A DNA stretch of 64,000 bases from Bostrychus sinensis (GCA_020698575.1 CM036244.1:232001-296000), one strand, 5' to 3'. Shown: positions 36,901 through 49,019, counted from the first letter of the stretch. Numbers and translations: made by a program. The notes: a model not told the origin generated them from the sequence alone.

Positions 36901-38331
36901 CTAGAACCAGCCTGTCCCTTATTAGCTCCTCTCTTAGTTCCCCATAATCACAAAATGCAGCCTTCTCTCTTAGTCTTGTTTTCTGAAGAAGTATTGTTCA
37001 AATATAACATTCCATTTTGGCTTGAAGTAGCACTCCAGATTATCCAGTATTGCTTTTGCGTCCTCCCGTTGCTCCGCCGAAAGACTTAAGTTGTGTCAGT
37101 GGATGTGGCGACGCTTGCTGCCCATCACTCGTCTCGGTGTTGCTGCTTGGACTGCCGCGGATTTCTCTGGTAAGCCAGAAGCTCGCTAAGGAATAGTCCT
37201 CAAATTCTGTTCTAAAATTGTCCTAATTATTCGCAGGATCACCGGTCAGCTTCATTTCCTCAGGAGGCAGGATACTCAGTGCCATGTTGTTGCCCGTTAG
37301 CCCGCAGCAAGCGCTAGCATAAAGCTTAACTTGAATTATTCTGCCCTTTGTAAAGTGCAATTGATCAATACTAAATTTGTTAACTGTACAACAGCGCCCT
37401 CTTTTGGTTATTCAGCGCTATTGTTTCGTTAGTGCACATGTTGAAACCAAGATGGCTGAACGTACTGGCGAGCTGTTCATGTGTTGAGCTTGTATTCACC
37501 TTAAAAACGTTGTTGCCTTGGACAATATTTGTCCGTAAGTATTGTTTATGCGGAAATATCATTTTGCATTTATTTTTGTGTAAGAAATTGGAAATGTATA
37601 TTACAGCTGAGTGAGCAGAAACATGTTTTTGTATTGTTCCAGTTTTACGATGATCGTGGGATGATGGTTTCGAGCCATCCTTCAATAAATGAGCAATAAA
37701 AGAAGACTGCCTTGTTTATTGGAGCGTCGTAAGCTCGCTGTTTAGCTGTGAAAAGTAGTTTACTCATAGCGAGGACAGCACAAAAAAAAGGACAGCAAAA
37801 AAAGCTTCACAATACTCTCGTAAACTCTCAGACCGTCCTCAAAGCGGCAATGACGGATACTCAGGCGACCGCTATGTTTGGAATGTACCATTAGCAGAAG
37901 ACTAAGGGGGTAGCTCGTAACAATCTCCAAAACCACAGCTCTTGTGCCGTGTTCCTGGCCCGCAGTGGTCAGGATCTGTCAAAAGTGGTCCAAGGAAGAA
38001 GCAGAGGTGAAGCAGAGACAGGAGCTGCAGGTCGGGGGCTAAGGCTTGTGTAGCGCAAACTGCTAAAGAAGTTAATGCTGGTTCTGATAGCAAGGTGTCA
38101 GAATACACAGCGCATCTCAGTTTGTTAGGCAGGTGGACATAATGTTACGCCTGATGTATGTATTTAATAAACACACCCAAAACGTCACTTGTGCCCTTGA
38201 GATTCTCACCCCTCAGAAACACAGCAGCCTTACATAGTGTCCTTGTAATCCTTGTCTGAGTAATATTGTAACGCAGTGTAGTCTCCACAGCAGTGACTCC
38301 GCTGTGTCTGAGAAGCCTCTGCAGTAATCAG
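30943..38331 (-). CDS. Shisa-like single-pass membrane protein with PPxY tail (5' end missing)
   Basis: Four exons with matching phases: 38234-38331 (or from 38320), 33143-33312, 32084-32185 and 30943-31025 with TAA. The first begins LITAEASQTQ, like the end of a signal peptide, then RSHCCGDY, a CC motif typical of Shisa-like ectodomains. The second has SYYYYYDDD, a membrane helix (LILPILATVIHFIFVVVFF), YCCCKR and nine Gln (CAA repeat) ending at the splice donor. The third is Pro-rich: NRPPTPPPSYDEA, containing PPSY, a WW-domain ligand. The last ends MNPVPLRPGQNS. The order ectodomain CC, single helix, juxtamembrane Cys, PPxY matches the Shisa/WBP1/VOPP1/CYYR1 superfamily, whose members act as endomembrane adaptors for NEDD4-type ligases. 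The member is not identified. No start-codon exon was established; a segment at 40140-40308 has a phase-compatible donor but no ATG. Confidence 0.68.
31190..31915. mobile_element. Tc1/mariner-type relic
   Basis: Two inverted related segments ('accaggttcctccatcacag' at about 31281 and its complement at about 31812) flank an AT-rich middle. On the minus strand 31687-31869 reads LGLFQDDNARIHRGSG, the catalytic-Asp block of Tc1-type transposases. The frame is broken. It sits in the last intron of the Shisa-like gene. Confidence 0.65.
32381..33083. mobile_element. Miniature DNA transposon with CTGGACTATAAGTCGC ends
   Basis: The left end ACCATATTTTCTGGACTATA and the right end, inverted, ACCTGTATTTTCTGGACTAA form terminal inverted repeats flanked by GTA. 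A short acidic frame inside (about 32605-32736; DAESDDSHAEEEAALRL ... DEEFKGFSD then stop) looks like a remnant of a transposase or accessory protein. The 3' half is shared with 17495-17850. It lies in an intron of the Shisa-like gene, 60 bp from the transmembrane exon. Confidence 0.75.
33690..37925 (-). mobile_element. Degraded Ty3/Gypsy LTR retrotransposon
   Basis: Minus-strand blocks appear in the expected order from high to low coordinate. There is LTR sequence ending near 37921 and gag-like text at 36800-37300. A protease block (CQLDSRATC, with Arg where Gly is expected in the active site) is at about 36420-36470. Reverse transcriptase follows at 35700-36045, with IADDILI at 35740-35748. 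RNase H (RFHHYLYGR) lies near 35040 and an integrase C-terminal block (RNTPTDD) near 34270. About 50 bp of matching LTR edge at 33690-33740 marks the other end. Many stops and frameshifts make it inactive. It lies in the intron between the CC and transmembrane exons of the Shisa-like gene, same strand. Confidence 0.85.
35412..35690 (+). repeat. SINE-like dispersed repeat inserted in the Gypsy relic
   Basis: 'gtggcacggtggcttagtgg' ... 'gttctccccctgtctgggtg' ... 'ccggtttcccccatcaacct' ... 'aggatcctggctcaag' is a frequent fish interspersed repeat. It splits the region between RNase H and reverse transcriptase, so it arrived after the Gypsy element. A related, diverged copy is at about 21380-21600. 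Confidence 0.7.
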
Positions 38332-41300
38332 CTGGAAAAACATAGAATAAGAAATTATTGTTGTTAGAAAAAATGACAAAAGTAATAAACAAAGCACGCT
38401 ACAGTGAATAATGTCTATGAATCATTTCTAGTTCCTAGTGGAAGTAGCATTTTTGTAGAAATGTCTGTACACATCAGTTTTACTTGAGTAATATTTTAAG
38501 ACTACAGTATTTGTATTTATGGGGGAAGGTCTCAGGTTTGAGCTCAGGTTAGGAGTAAAAAATGTGCATTTGAGTAAAGCTGCACAATATATCACAAATT
38601 CATTTTTATCGCAATTTCAGCGCAAACACAATATCTCTATCAAGACACTAAATTAATCTCAATAATGTTCCAGTCCTCCGTCTGACAGAGACTCACTCGG
38701 TCACATTGTTCCTGCTCCTATCAGAGCCTTAAACACAAATGTGTTGTGATCAAATAAAAAGTGCCAACCCAACGTTTTACCCAGGAGGCCGAACCACGTC
38801 ACATCTTTGCTTCGCAACTTTTGATGTTTTTATTCATTAACGTATTGTCTAATTATTTAATAAGCAAATATTTTTCTCCATAAAAAGTCCCATAGAATAG
38901 TAGACTAGTAAAATAAAACATTAATGTGTTTTTACTCCTCATGATGATTGTTCTGACTGGTGCTGCTGATAAAGGAGGACACTTTATTTATTTTTTAAAG
39001 AAGCCTGATAACTTTTGATAAAGTTTCCTTTGCAGCCAGGTTTGTGCAGTTTTTAGTGAGACTATAAATAAATAATTTATGTAAAACATCCTTTGTACTG
39101 AACCTACATTTTACAGTAACGCCTGTTCAATACAGAAATATTATCATTGGAATGTTGTCATTTCTGGAGCTAAACTTATTTTCCGCTAAGCTTTTTACCC
39201 TACCCAGATAAATCACTGTAGAAAACATATTCATATCGCTGTTAGATTAGTTTTATTGTTCCTCTCAGTGTTAGTCTTTCCTCCTCAGGTCTCTGCCTCT
39301 CCCCCTTCTCAATCTTATGCCCATCAAAAAAGTTATGGGAAGTAAATATTTATTTTTTTGGTCATTTTTCAAGTAAAACATCATTGTTCTGAGGATAGAG
39401 TGTTATTTAGATCTGCATATATTTAATAGACTGTATTTAACTTCTTTAACGCTGTAGCTGTTTGTATCCCTCACAGTGAATGTTTCCATCGCCCAGGCTT
39501 AGTTTACTTCTTATCCTCTTTAACTTTGTCAGTTCACCTGCAGAGTCACAGTCTGAAGCTGAAAAGCAAACGACCCTAACCACTTCTAAAGTTATGAAAA
39601 AATATTTTTATCAGCATTGAAAACATTTACTTTTTTTTTTTTTTTTTGACTTACCAGTTCACGTGGAAATCCATCTTACAAATGAAAAAGATGTATCCTA
39701 TGCTTCCAGTACAGTGTTGCAGGTTTTACTTTCTGTTCTGCTGAGTTAAAGCGAGTCTTCACCCCAAAGGAAACCAGACCCCAGGCTGGTGTCCCACGCC
39801 CATGCTCCGGCTCAGCTGCTTTTCTTTGTTTGTCTCATCTCTCACGGGACGGGGCATTTCCCCCAGAAAATTCTGAACTTAAGAGATGTTATTTCCTGTA
39901 TCCTGAAGTATTTTAGAAGATGTCTGCTGCCTGTAGTGTAAGTAAGATTATGAATAAAATGTGTGATTTAGGCAGCCCACAATCACAAACACTCAGCAGG
40001 ATTTATCACAACTGGCCTCCTGGTAATGCAAATGTAAGTAAGTCCCTCCAAAATAAATCTGTGTACCTGATCTGTCATTACAACGGTCACTCATGGCACA
40101 ATAACTTACATTTATAACTCTGAAAAACTCTGGCCTTACCTTTAGAAGACAGTTCCAGAGACTGCAGTGTGGACAGAACCGGCTCTGTCCTCTGCAGGAG
40201 CTTCTTTAGCTTTAGCTCAGCTTCACAGAGGAATGCCTCTGCTCTGAGCTTCTGGCCACTGTTATCCTGACAGAAACCATGACGCTGTGGCAGACACTTC
40301 ACACTCACTCACACATGAATCTAGACGTTTGTTCTGGAAGTGCTGGGGGAGGAAGGGGAGGGTCCAGGGGCGGGAACAGTTCTCCTGCTCTTAGCTGTTA
40401 AATGTTCTTGTTGGAATAAAGCAGAGACTTGAAACGCGCCTCTTTGTCTCATTACTTGGCTTCCACAACCCGGCGCTTTTATTTAGAATATTTTGTTTAA
40501 AATGTGGTTTAAGGAAAACAGTTGTAATTGTACTCGTGTTTGTCCAGCAAATGGCGCTGTGGGCCCCACAAATGCTCTACACCACACAGAGAGTAAACAG
40601 CAGAGGAAGTGATAGCTCTGGTTTGTAACTTTCCAGCAACTTTAGGATCTTGTGGTTTTCTGGAGTTGATAAAGTCTTCAGTAAAAGTCAGACCAGATAC
40701 AGATATTACTGACAGTTACAGACTAAATATGAAAGTATGACACATAAAAGCCTTGTATTTTGCACTCGTGGGTCAGCTGACATGCGCCTGGCAGACAGCC
40801 AATCACAGTTCAGATTGGGGCTGTTACGTCGCTGTTTTTGCAGTTTACAGAGAACGGAGCGGCTCCTCGCTGTGAGACTAAAACACCTCGGCCAGCGTTT
40901 TCAAAAGATTGTGGATTCAAAAAATGGAAACCCCCTCTTTGTATAAATGAAAGGCCAAACTGCAATCGAACATTTGCGGATTTGGCAAAATGTGTTTTCT
41001 AAACGGCCCTTTACATTTCCATCACAGTGCTTCAGCCCCGACTGCAGGCTTCCACTCTGTGTGTAATCTCCAACACCTGGTTTAAAGCTATATTGTTAGT
41101 CATATTTTATCTTCATAGCTGTCATGTCACGTTCTGTTGACACAGTCCATCCTTCTCCATCTCACATGAAACTAGCGCTCACAGCCCTGCACTCCCTCCC
41201 TCTTTTCACTCGAAGCCAATCACATGAGAACTGAACAAAAGCAACCAATAACGAGTGAGGAGCATCCAATCTGAGATCAGTGTCTGCTAAACACAATCGA

Positions 41301-41440
41301 GTAGAGTCTGTTCACAGCAGCACAAAGGAGAGAGAGAGGCAGGCACAGGACACACAGCGGCTCACAGTGAGACAAACTCCATGAAACTAGGTCTTCACGG
41401 CTGCACCACCACGCCGGCCCGGTTCTCCTGACCAGCCACT
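38332..41440. other. Upstream region of Shisa-like gene; no confirmed exon
   Basis: Contains an AT-rich hAT-like fragment (about 38575-38680, 'gctgcacaatatatcacaaa') and a poly-T run near 39630. A possible minus-strand exon at 40140-40308 ends AAAG|GTAAGG and reads 56 codons without ATG in that frame. A short ATG frame at about 39656-39675 ends in a GTAAGT donor with the wrong phase. I cannot decide which, if any, begins the gene. Confidence 0.4.
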
Positions 41441-41739
41441 CAACTTGTGATTGATAGGGACAATTTAGTCCATCTGAAATTTTGGTAGGTATTGTCTATA
41501 CACAAACCTATGCCCATGCTCAGCAAACTTTACCTACTTGTAACTTTTAGTATGTGTAACTTCCAACAACTAAAAAGAAACATTCCTGTGGTACAGTACA
41601 TCTGCTCCCGCCCCCTGGACCTCACTTCCCTTGCCCAATCCTTTCAGAACCAAAGTCTACTTTCAGTGTGTGAGATACGTCTCTATAGTGTCCGCCACAC
41701 AGGGCTGTGTTAGGGTTAAAGAAGTTGCAAATCAAGGTG

Positions 41740-43295
41740 GTGGAAGTCCATTTTCACAGCCACAACCTCTCAGCTGCAGGGCTAAAACCTGACCCAGAAA
41801 AAGTAAGAGCCATTGTTGACATGCCCAATCTGACGGATGCTAAAGATGTGGAATGACTTGTGGGCTTTGCAAACTACCTGGCAAAGTTCATGCCCCACGT
41901 CTCGAGTGTGTGTGTGAGCCGTTGCAACGCTTGATGGACAAAGACACCTCCTGGCACTGGCTGCCTAAACATGATGCTGCAATACAGGAACTCAAGTCGC
42001 TGGCCACTACTATGCCTTTACTTTGCTACTATGATGTTTCCAAGCCCATCACAATCCAATGACGACAGCCAGAGTGGGCTTGGCTACTGCCTAAGAGGGA
42101 CAGCCTGTCGCGTTTGCTTTGCATGCGCTCACCTCGAGTGCATTCAGGGCATGCTCATGACTTTACAAAGCTACAGTCTTAAAGTCGTATACAAGCTGGG
42201 AAATTTTCATCAGTGACGTGCTCAGCAGGGCCAAAACTGGCTGCACGGGCAAGGGGGAAATCCTACCAGCAACACACCATCTGCTCACTGCAGAAAGTGC
42301 AAGAGGACCTGCAATACGCATGTGAACCAGGCCGACTATCTTAATGTGACAGACCAGCGCCTGGAACAAATCCAGTGTCACACTGACAAGGACGAGGGTC
42401 TCCAGGCTCTGAGGTTTACAGTAACTGCAGGCTGGCCAGACCTCAGAGGAAGTGCCTCTCATCAGCAGAGGATATCACCGGAACAAAATTAGTGCTCAAA
42501 ATGGGACTTTGTTCCGAGGTCACAGAGTCATTCTTCCTCAATCACTGCGTCCAGAGATGCTTGCATGTGTGGCGGAGGGAGGGTTACAGATAATTAGCAA
42601 AATTAACAGAATAAGAATATGGTACAATTTAAAAAATGTAGAAATGGCACACAGATAAGTATCTGACAATAAGAAGCGGCAGAGACGTGATTGAACAATT
42701 TAGTTACAATAATTTTATAAAAAATTTTAATTCTCCTGGATGTACTGAAAAAAGGAAAAAATAGTTAGGGCAAGACACAAACCAGAATTTGGAAAAGTGG
42801 TTTTATTACAAGTTTTAGCTAAAAATTAGTTAATTATAACATAGGTTAATAGTTAATTATAAAATAGGCCTAATTTAAAAGGCTAAAAATACCTAATCAA
42901 AATAAACTAAATGCAGCTCGCTGGGGCCACCTGTGGTGAGCAGACTACGTCAAGGAGGTGCCCAGGGGTGCTACCAGATACTCGCCTCAGTGGACACAGC
43001 AGACGTCACGGCAACTGAAATAAAAGTGCAAACTAAACTCGTGAACCAGTGCACACTCACACGCCCAGGAGGGGAGACCTCACCCATGTGCCTAACCCAA
43101 CCACCAGGAGGCGCCCAGCGTCACTGAAAGGAAACAAAAACAAAAGTAACAAGAACAGACCCAGTTGGTTATACTGTTATAAAACAAACTGTACAATAGC
43201 CCAACTATTAGCCACAAGGTTAAATAACAAGATGGGAAACTAAAGGCAACCTATACAGTAAAGCAAAGAGAGAGAAAGAGATAGAGATATATAAA

Positions 43296-43329
<34 letters not shown>

Positions 43330-44500
43330 ACAATAGCACGAAACTAGCACAGCTAAACAGTCTATACTAAATATACATGAAACCAAACAAAAGCTAAATG
43401 GGCCCAACAAAACTACATACAAAGCAATGGATAAGACAAACCAAAATCAGACAAAACAATGTACAAAAAAACAATACAATAACAAAAACAAAACCAAAAC
43501 AAAACAGCAGGTAAACCTGTAAAAAAAAGATTTAAAGTGTTAAAAAGGCTCACCTGTGGTGAGCCCTACTTACCACCTTAAAGGCTATTAAGAACCCAGG
43601 TTGGAGCCAATTGCACAGCACTAAAAGAAATGTCTGTTCGCTACACTGTTAGCTACCTATTAATCTAAAAAAAGGACATTTTCATACCTGAACCAGGAAC
43701 AGAACAAACAAAGGCACACAAACAGCCAGGCAGACAGCAGCAGCAAAGAGACTGCCATCCTGGCAACAGGTGCTTTAAATAGTGTGTAATTAGAGGGGTG
43801 GGCCAGAGGTGGGGCCTCAGAGAGGGCTTCAGGAGCCCTAGGAAAAGACCACCCCACTACACATGCATAGATTCCAGTCATATAGGGGGAGATGTGTGCT
43901 GCCGGCAAGCTCGTAAAACCTTATACTGGCCAAGGCGGCCATCAAAGTTGCTAAAAATTGGCTGCACAAGGCTACACAGGGATAATACAGACCCTTGGAA
44001 AGCGGTATTGCACTGGAGGAATACTCCGACTGAGAACATGGACAGCAGCCCAGCACCACGTCCCATGTCTTGTTGTCTGAAAACATCTATTCTGGTGACA
44101 AACAAACTCCTGGAGCCTGCAGTGGTAAAAGGGGCTCCTGAGAAGCTACAGCACGAGGCAGCTCGCCAAGTCCTTCTACGGCCGGTCAGCGGGTCCTACC
44201 TGAGCTGTCAGGATCAAACCTCTGCCTAGTGACACCACCCACTTCTGGAGAGCTGGAACCTGTCTCGGCAAAGTTGTGCCTAGATCCTACTTGGTGGACA
44301 TTGATGGTTCCATCTATAAACAGCCACCTCACATTCAGGAGGAGAAGTGAGGCTGTAACTTATCCAGCAGTGGCTGGTTCGAGTCTGGCTAGGCCCTTAG
44401 CTGGGGACTTACCTGTTGGTCACTTGTCTGATGCCTCCTCAGTCTCAGAGGACGTCATGGCGGCGGCAGAAGACACCGTGGCATTGGCGCCCAGGCATCG
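41740..44500 (+). mobile_element. Second Gypsy relic, opposite orientation, interrupted
   Basis: Plus-strand blocks: reverse transcriptase C-terminus and RNase H start (LKPDPEKVRAIVDMPNLTDA, then an in-frame TGA near 41848, then VGFANYLAKFMPHV). Pre-integrase text runs to about 42565. The integrase zinc-binding block (SSHIGGDVCCRQARKTLYWP) is at about 43870-43930. The integrase tail (HWRNTPTENM) follows at about 44010, with the catalytic core missing between. It is closely related to the copy at 33690-37925. It lacks gag and protease. An unrelated 1.3-kb insert occupies 42566-43863. Confidence 0.82.
42566..43863. mobile_element. 1.3-kb insert in Gypsy integrase (solo LTR or MITE)
   Basis: Starts TGTGTGGCGGAGGG and ends CCCACTACACA, short inverted termini of the form TGTGTRGYGG, flanked on both sides by TGCA (42562-42565, 43864-43867). 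The integrase text resumes directly beyond it. The interior has no long frame and contains a poly-A run (about 43298-43328). TG...CA ends with a 4-bp duplication fit a solo LTR; a miniature transposon is the alternative. Confidence 0.6.
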
Positions 44501-44974
44501 ACGACCATAGCCTTCTTACCTCCAGGGGTCCGCAAAGGTGGTGAAAGACCCAATATGCAGCAGTTGCTGCGGCCTGAGCGGGAACAGGACATGCACTGAA
44601 AACTGCCTGGAAGCAAGGAACAGTCTGTTCCTCCTCGTCCAAGACCGCAGGAGGCGCTGAACCAACGCAGGAACAGATAAACAAAGAGAAATGAAGCCTG
44701 AGCCGAGCTGAGCCAACACAGTTCCCAGTCAGTTCAGAGGTCGATACAGCCGAAGACGATGCGTCTCCGGTGTCCGGTGCATGTCGGTGGGTACTCCCAC
44801 ACAATGATGCGAAGTAGAATCCAAAGCCACGATGACGTAAAAAGCACTCGGCGGCGTCCCTCGCGGTCCATCAGAGGTGAAGAGCACCCACATGCAGCAG
44901 GGACCATGGCTCTGGATTGCCACCATAAGTCCAGGAGGCTAATGCTAACAGCAGGAGGAACAGCGACCGTTTGG

Positions 44975-45095
44975 TGTGGAAGAACTTGACTGGCCCTGAC
45001 CTCAACCCAATAGAACACCTTTGGGATGAATTAGAGCAAAGGCTGCAAGCTAGGCCTGGGTTCTCTTTCAGCATCAGCGTCTGATGTTGTACGTT
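44975..45095 (+). mobile_element. Tc1-type transposase C-terminal fragment
   Basis: The region reads as the 'WP..PDLNPIEHLWDELEQRL' C-terminal block of Tc1-type transposases (aacccaatagaacaccttt then gggatgaattagagcaaagg), with a frameshift between Asp-Trp-Pro and Leu-Asn-Pro. No terminal repeats were recognised. Confidence 0.75.
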
Positions 45096-46880
45096 GGATG
45101 ATACAGGTGCAAATAGGACTTAAGGTACTGGTTGTAGAAGTACTTAGTACACTGGTGCTGGTTTCTTGTTGGGCTTTTGAAAAAAATAGATGCATTTTAA
45201 TTCCACCTTCAAAACTCGTCAGGTTGCGTTAGTTAGTACTTTGTCTTTCATAATATTTGTGTATTTTGTTAAATATGTCAAAAGTTGTGTAAATGTTCTT
45301 CTAATCATCTTCCCCGACAGCAGCACGATGAAAAGAACGGTATAATAGTGCACTCGGAATTTAGGAGCTGCTCACTTGGCCATGGAAAAACGAACCCTGC
45401 TGGCTTAACTGCAGTTTATAACTTTGTTGTTGAAATATTCTCTAAGTGTTTATTAGCTGTGCAACGATACAAAACATATCGATTACAACAGTGGTTCCCA
45501 AAGTGGGGTCCAGGGCCTTGTGGGGGGCTGTGAAGGTAATGCAGGGGGGGCCCACAGAAGTTATCTATAATAAGTACATGAAAAGAAACTGAGTTTGAAA
45601 TTAATTATAGTTATATACTTGGTTAAAAACATTACATTAAAACTATTTTTAGTCAACAATCAATGTTTTTGTAACATTTTATAGAAATCTATGGAGAAAC
45701 AGTATATTGAATAAAGTGAAGTTTTATTGTTGGGGGGGTTCGCACAGGATTTACGGAAATTTAAGAAGGTGACACTCTTAACTTTGGGAATGACAGGATT
45801 AGAATTTTTTCAAAAACCAATACTTGCTAATTTAGAAGAACATGATCCGATACGATACCTTCATATCGATCAAATCATAAAAGTTTACTCTCAAATCCAG
45901 CATCATGGTCGGGGCTGATTATGTTCAGCAGACAGAGAGCGTGAAGTGAATTTTTTATTTTATTTTAATATTTTATTTAATTAAAAACACAAATATTACA
46001 TCCATAAACACGTATTTGGTTTTAATTTTAACATGTAGATTTGTAATATTGATATTTTCGGTATTATTTTCCACACTGTTAAAAAAATAAAAAAGTTGCA
46101 AAAACTCAAAAACTCTAAACTCAAGTTTTAACCTTCAATTTTTAAGTTTTACACGACTTTTTTTTTTTTTTTTTAACTCAACAGAATCAGAAAAAGTATT
46201 ACTATTGATAATAATAAAAGCTATGATAAATTTAACTAAACAATTTTATCAACTTTTTCTGAACAATGGATAGTATGTTGGCTGTAAGATGAGTTAAAAA
46301 AATTATACTGAGTAAAACTTAAAATTGAAAGTTTTTAGACATGAAAGTTAAATTAGGGGAACGAAAAATATTTGCTGAAAAATTTTGGAGGGAAATCATG
46401 AGGGATCCTGTTGCCTTGGGTTTTTGCAACATTTTTTTTTTTTTACAGTGCATGTATTCCTTTAACTGGCCTTTGTCTCTCCTTTAATCATTTAATCACA
46501 ATAAACTGAGACTGCAGGACATTAGTTACAATGAGGAATGTTTATTATTATTTTCATATTAATTAATAAAACCATTACAGCAGAAATAAACATAAGATAA
46601 GATTACGGTTGATTACAAGTAGAACAGTCTATATCCTGGGTTAAAGCAGGAGTCCGTACAACAAAACGCTGGTGAGAAAGTGTTTGAGTTAAAAAGGCTG
46701 AGGGTGCGATTCCGTTACTTCATTATCTGTGTGGTTGTTAGCTTATTAAACTCGTTCAGTGTTGATTGCTTTGGCACAGAATGTTCAGAAAAACCCTTCA
46801 TGGGACCACAGCTGCGTCACCTCTCGCTGGGTCTCCTCTGATCCTGGACCACGCTTCTGACAGATCCTCACCTCCCCACA
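45096..46880. other. AT-rich intergenic DNA with hAT-like fragment
   Basis: A 'cagtggttcccaaagtgggg' sequence at 45489 resembles the end of hAT elements, followed by decayed AT-rich sequence to about 46440. A minus-strand AATAAA at 46541-46546 could serve a very long pgrmc1 3' UTR; this is uncertain. No gene was seen. Confidence 0.5.
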
Positions 46881-46884
46881 AGAC

Positions 46885-47575
46885 CTAGACCTGGTCCAGA
46901 CCTGCTTTAGTCCAGGTTTAGATCTGGTTTAGTCCTGGTTAAGTTCTAGTTTAGACCTGATTTGGAACTGGTTTTGCATTGATTTAGTCCCGGTTTACTC
47001 CTGGCTGGTTTAGACTTGGTTTAGTCTTGGTTTAGATTTGGTTTAGACCTGATTTAGAACTGGGTTTGCATTGATTTAGTCCAGGTTTAGCATTTATTTA
47101 GTCCTGGTTTAGATCTAGTTTAGTCCTGGTTATGGGCTGTTTTCCTTCTGGTTAAGTCCTAGTTTATACCTGATTTAGAACTGGTTTTGCATTGATTTAG
47201 TCCCGGTTTAGTCCTGGTTTAGTCCTGGCTGGTTTAGACTTGGTTTAGTCCTTGTATAGATCTGGTTTAGTCCTGGTTTTCTCCTGGTTAAGTCCTAGTT
47301 TAGACCTGATTTGGAACTGGTTTTGCATTGATTTAGTCCCGGTTTAGTCCTGGTTTAGCATTTATTTAGTCCTGGTTTAGATCTAGTTTAGTCCTGGTTA
47401 TGAGCTGTTTTTCTCCTGGTTAAGTCCTAGTTTAGACCTGATTTAGAACTGGTTTTGCTTTGATTTAGTCCCGGTTTACTCTGGCTGGTTTAGACTTGGT
47501 TCAGTCCTGGTTTAGATCTGGTTTAGTCCTGGTTTAGATCTGGTTTAGTCCTGGTTTAGACCCGGTTATGGACCT
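46885..47575. repeat. Degenerate 11-bp (TGGTTTAGTCC) array
   Basis: About 60 diverged units of TGGTTTAGTCC/TGGTTTAGACC, with a longer higher-order segment ('gacctgatttagaactggtt' ... 'tgcattgatttagtcc') repeated about four times. It lies downstream of pgrmc1. Confidence 0.85.
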
Positions 47576-47868
47576 CTGCAGACCGGGAACACGCGGGAGA
47601 CGCTCTGACCCAGTTGTCTGTAACCGTCACTGTTTTTGGTCAAACAGAACGTTCACCTGCTGCTGATCTGTCCCTCACATTAACAGGAGCCATGACGAAG
47701 AGGAGTATTTTGATGATCCCTGGGCCTCCTTTATCTTCAGTTCTGTGCAAAAGTCTCAGTGTGATGTGAAAAATCCCGTTCACTGAAAAAGACTCTGGTA
47801 ACTCTGGTGCATTTGCAGCAATGTTAATAAAAGTACAGCGCCCCACCATGCATTTTAGTTTTATCTGT

Positions 47869-48511
47869 TAGCCTGGCCCACCAGACAAATGCTTTCCCTA
47901 TTCTATACAACAAAGTTAAACTGGTATCCCTCTGTGTAAGTTTCATTTCTATGGCGGAACAATCACAGGCGGCGTAATCAATCAGAGAAACAAAGAGCCG
48001 GACGTAAGCAGTGCACCGCTGACCTAAACCAATGCAGTGGATTGCTGGTTTTGCAATAAAACTACAGAATCCTGTGTATCTGAGCAACTTGTCCTTATTT
48101 GTGAGCAGGGACAGCAGCAGAAGCCAGTTGTACAAAGACTTGTGAAAGAAAAAGTGGGTTTGTTTGAATGTGGAGGTTACGTGGGACGTCAGAGGGACTT
48201 TACTGTTGTTAAAATGGAAACAGGACCAAGACAAAAATCCCACAGAGGACTGAACAACAACGAGGACTTCAGCAGAACCAACAGGAGACCAAGGAAAGAC
48301 CTAAACGCCGTTAATCAGAGACAAGTTATTACATTAGCTCTGTATAAGCCACAGCCGTCTTGCGTCATCATTTCTGATGGGAGATTATCTTCTGTATCTG
48401 TAAGGCGTGCTGCAGATAATCAGCTGTGATAAACCAGTTTTGAATCGACTGAGGGAGAACGCTTCGCTGCAAATGAAACACCAGTTTACGACAGTCTGGT
48501 GGGCCAGGCTA
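47869..48511. mobile_element. MITE with TAGCCTGGCCCACCAGAC ends
   Basis: TAGCCTGGCCCACCAGAC at the left end is repeated inverted at the right end (48494-48511), bounding about 640 bp. A 130-codon + frame inside (48037-48429) matches no family I know and probably derives from element sequence. No clear target duplication was found. Confidence 0.7.
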
Positions 48512-49019
48512 CATGTTTTAGTGTTCAAAGAAAATCAATGTTTCCAAAATTTCTGGCATAATTTGCCAAGAACCCCCCCCCCTTGCAACCAGACTCCAGA
48601 GTCTTTAACATTGAGATTTACTTTACAAAGCTGCATAATTCCCCTTTAAAATGTTGAAGCTTTACAGTCTTGGCTAAGTCTGTGTTTCAGTAAAATAATC
48701 CAGAATTAGCACAGAATATTCCGCAGATAAGACTAAAGCTGAGGCAGTGCATTGAGACAACAGCGCCATCTTAGTGTGATTGTTTTTACGTTTTAAAATG
48801 ATTTAAAAGTGTTTAAGACCTACAGATTGTTACACAGTGTGTTGTGTAAAGGGGGTTGGCCCATCAGTGCAGGTCTGCAGCTGCTGAAACCTCTACAGTA
48901 TATAAAGGTCTGCAGATGTTTGGTTAATAAAGGAATGGTTCTGAAGCTCCTGTTGTCAGGATGTGATCGTTATAAAGTCCTGATACCGAGACACGCACAG
49001 AGGAGTTCTGCGGCCGGTT

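Noticed and set aside
40087..40308. Minus-strand frame as first exon of the Shisa-like gene
   Set aside because: The donor at 40140 is phase-compatible with the 38320 acceptor, but the frame has no ATG and no signal peptide; kept only as a possibility.
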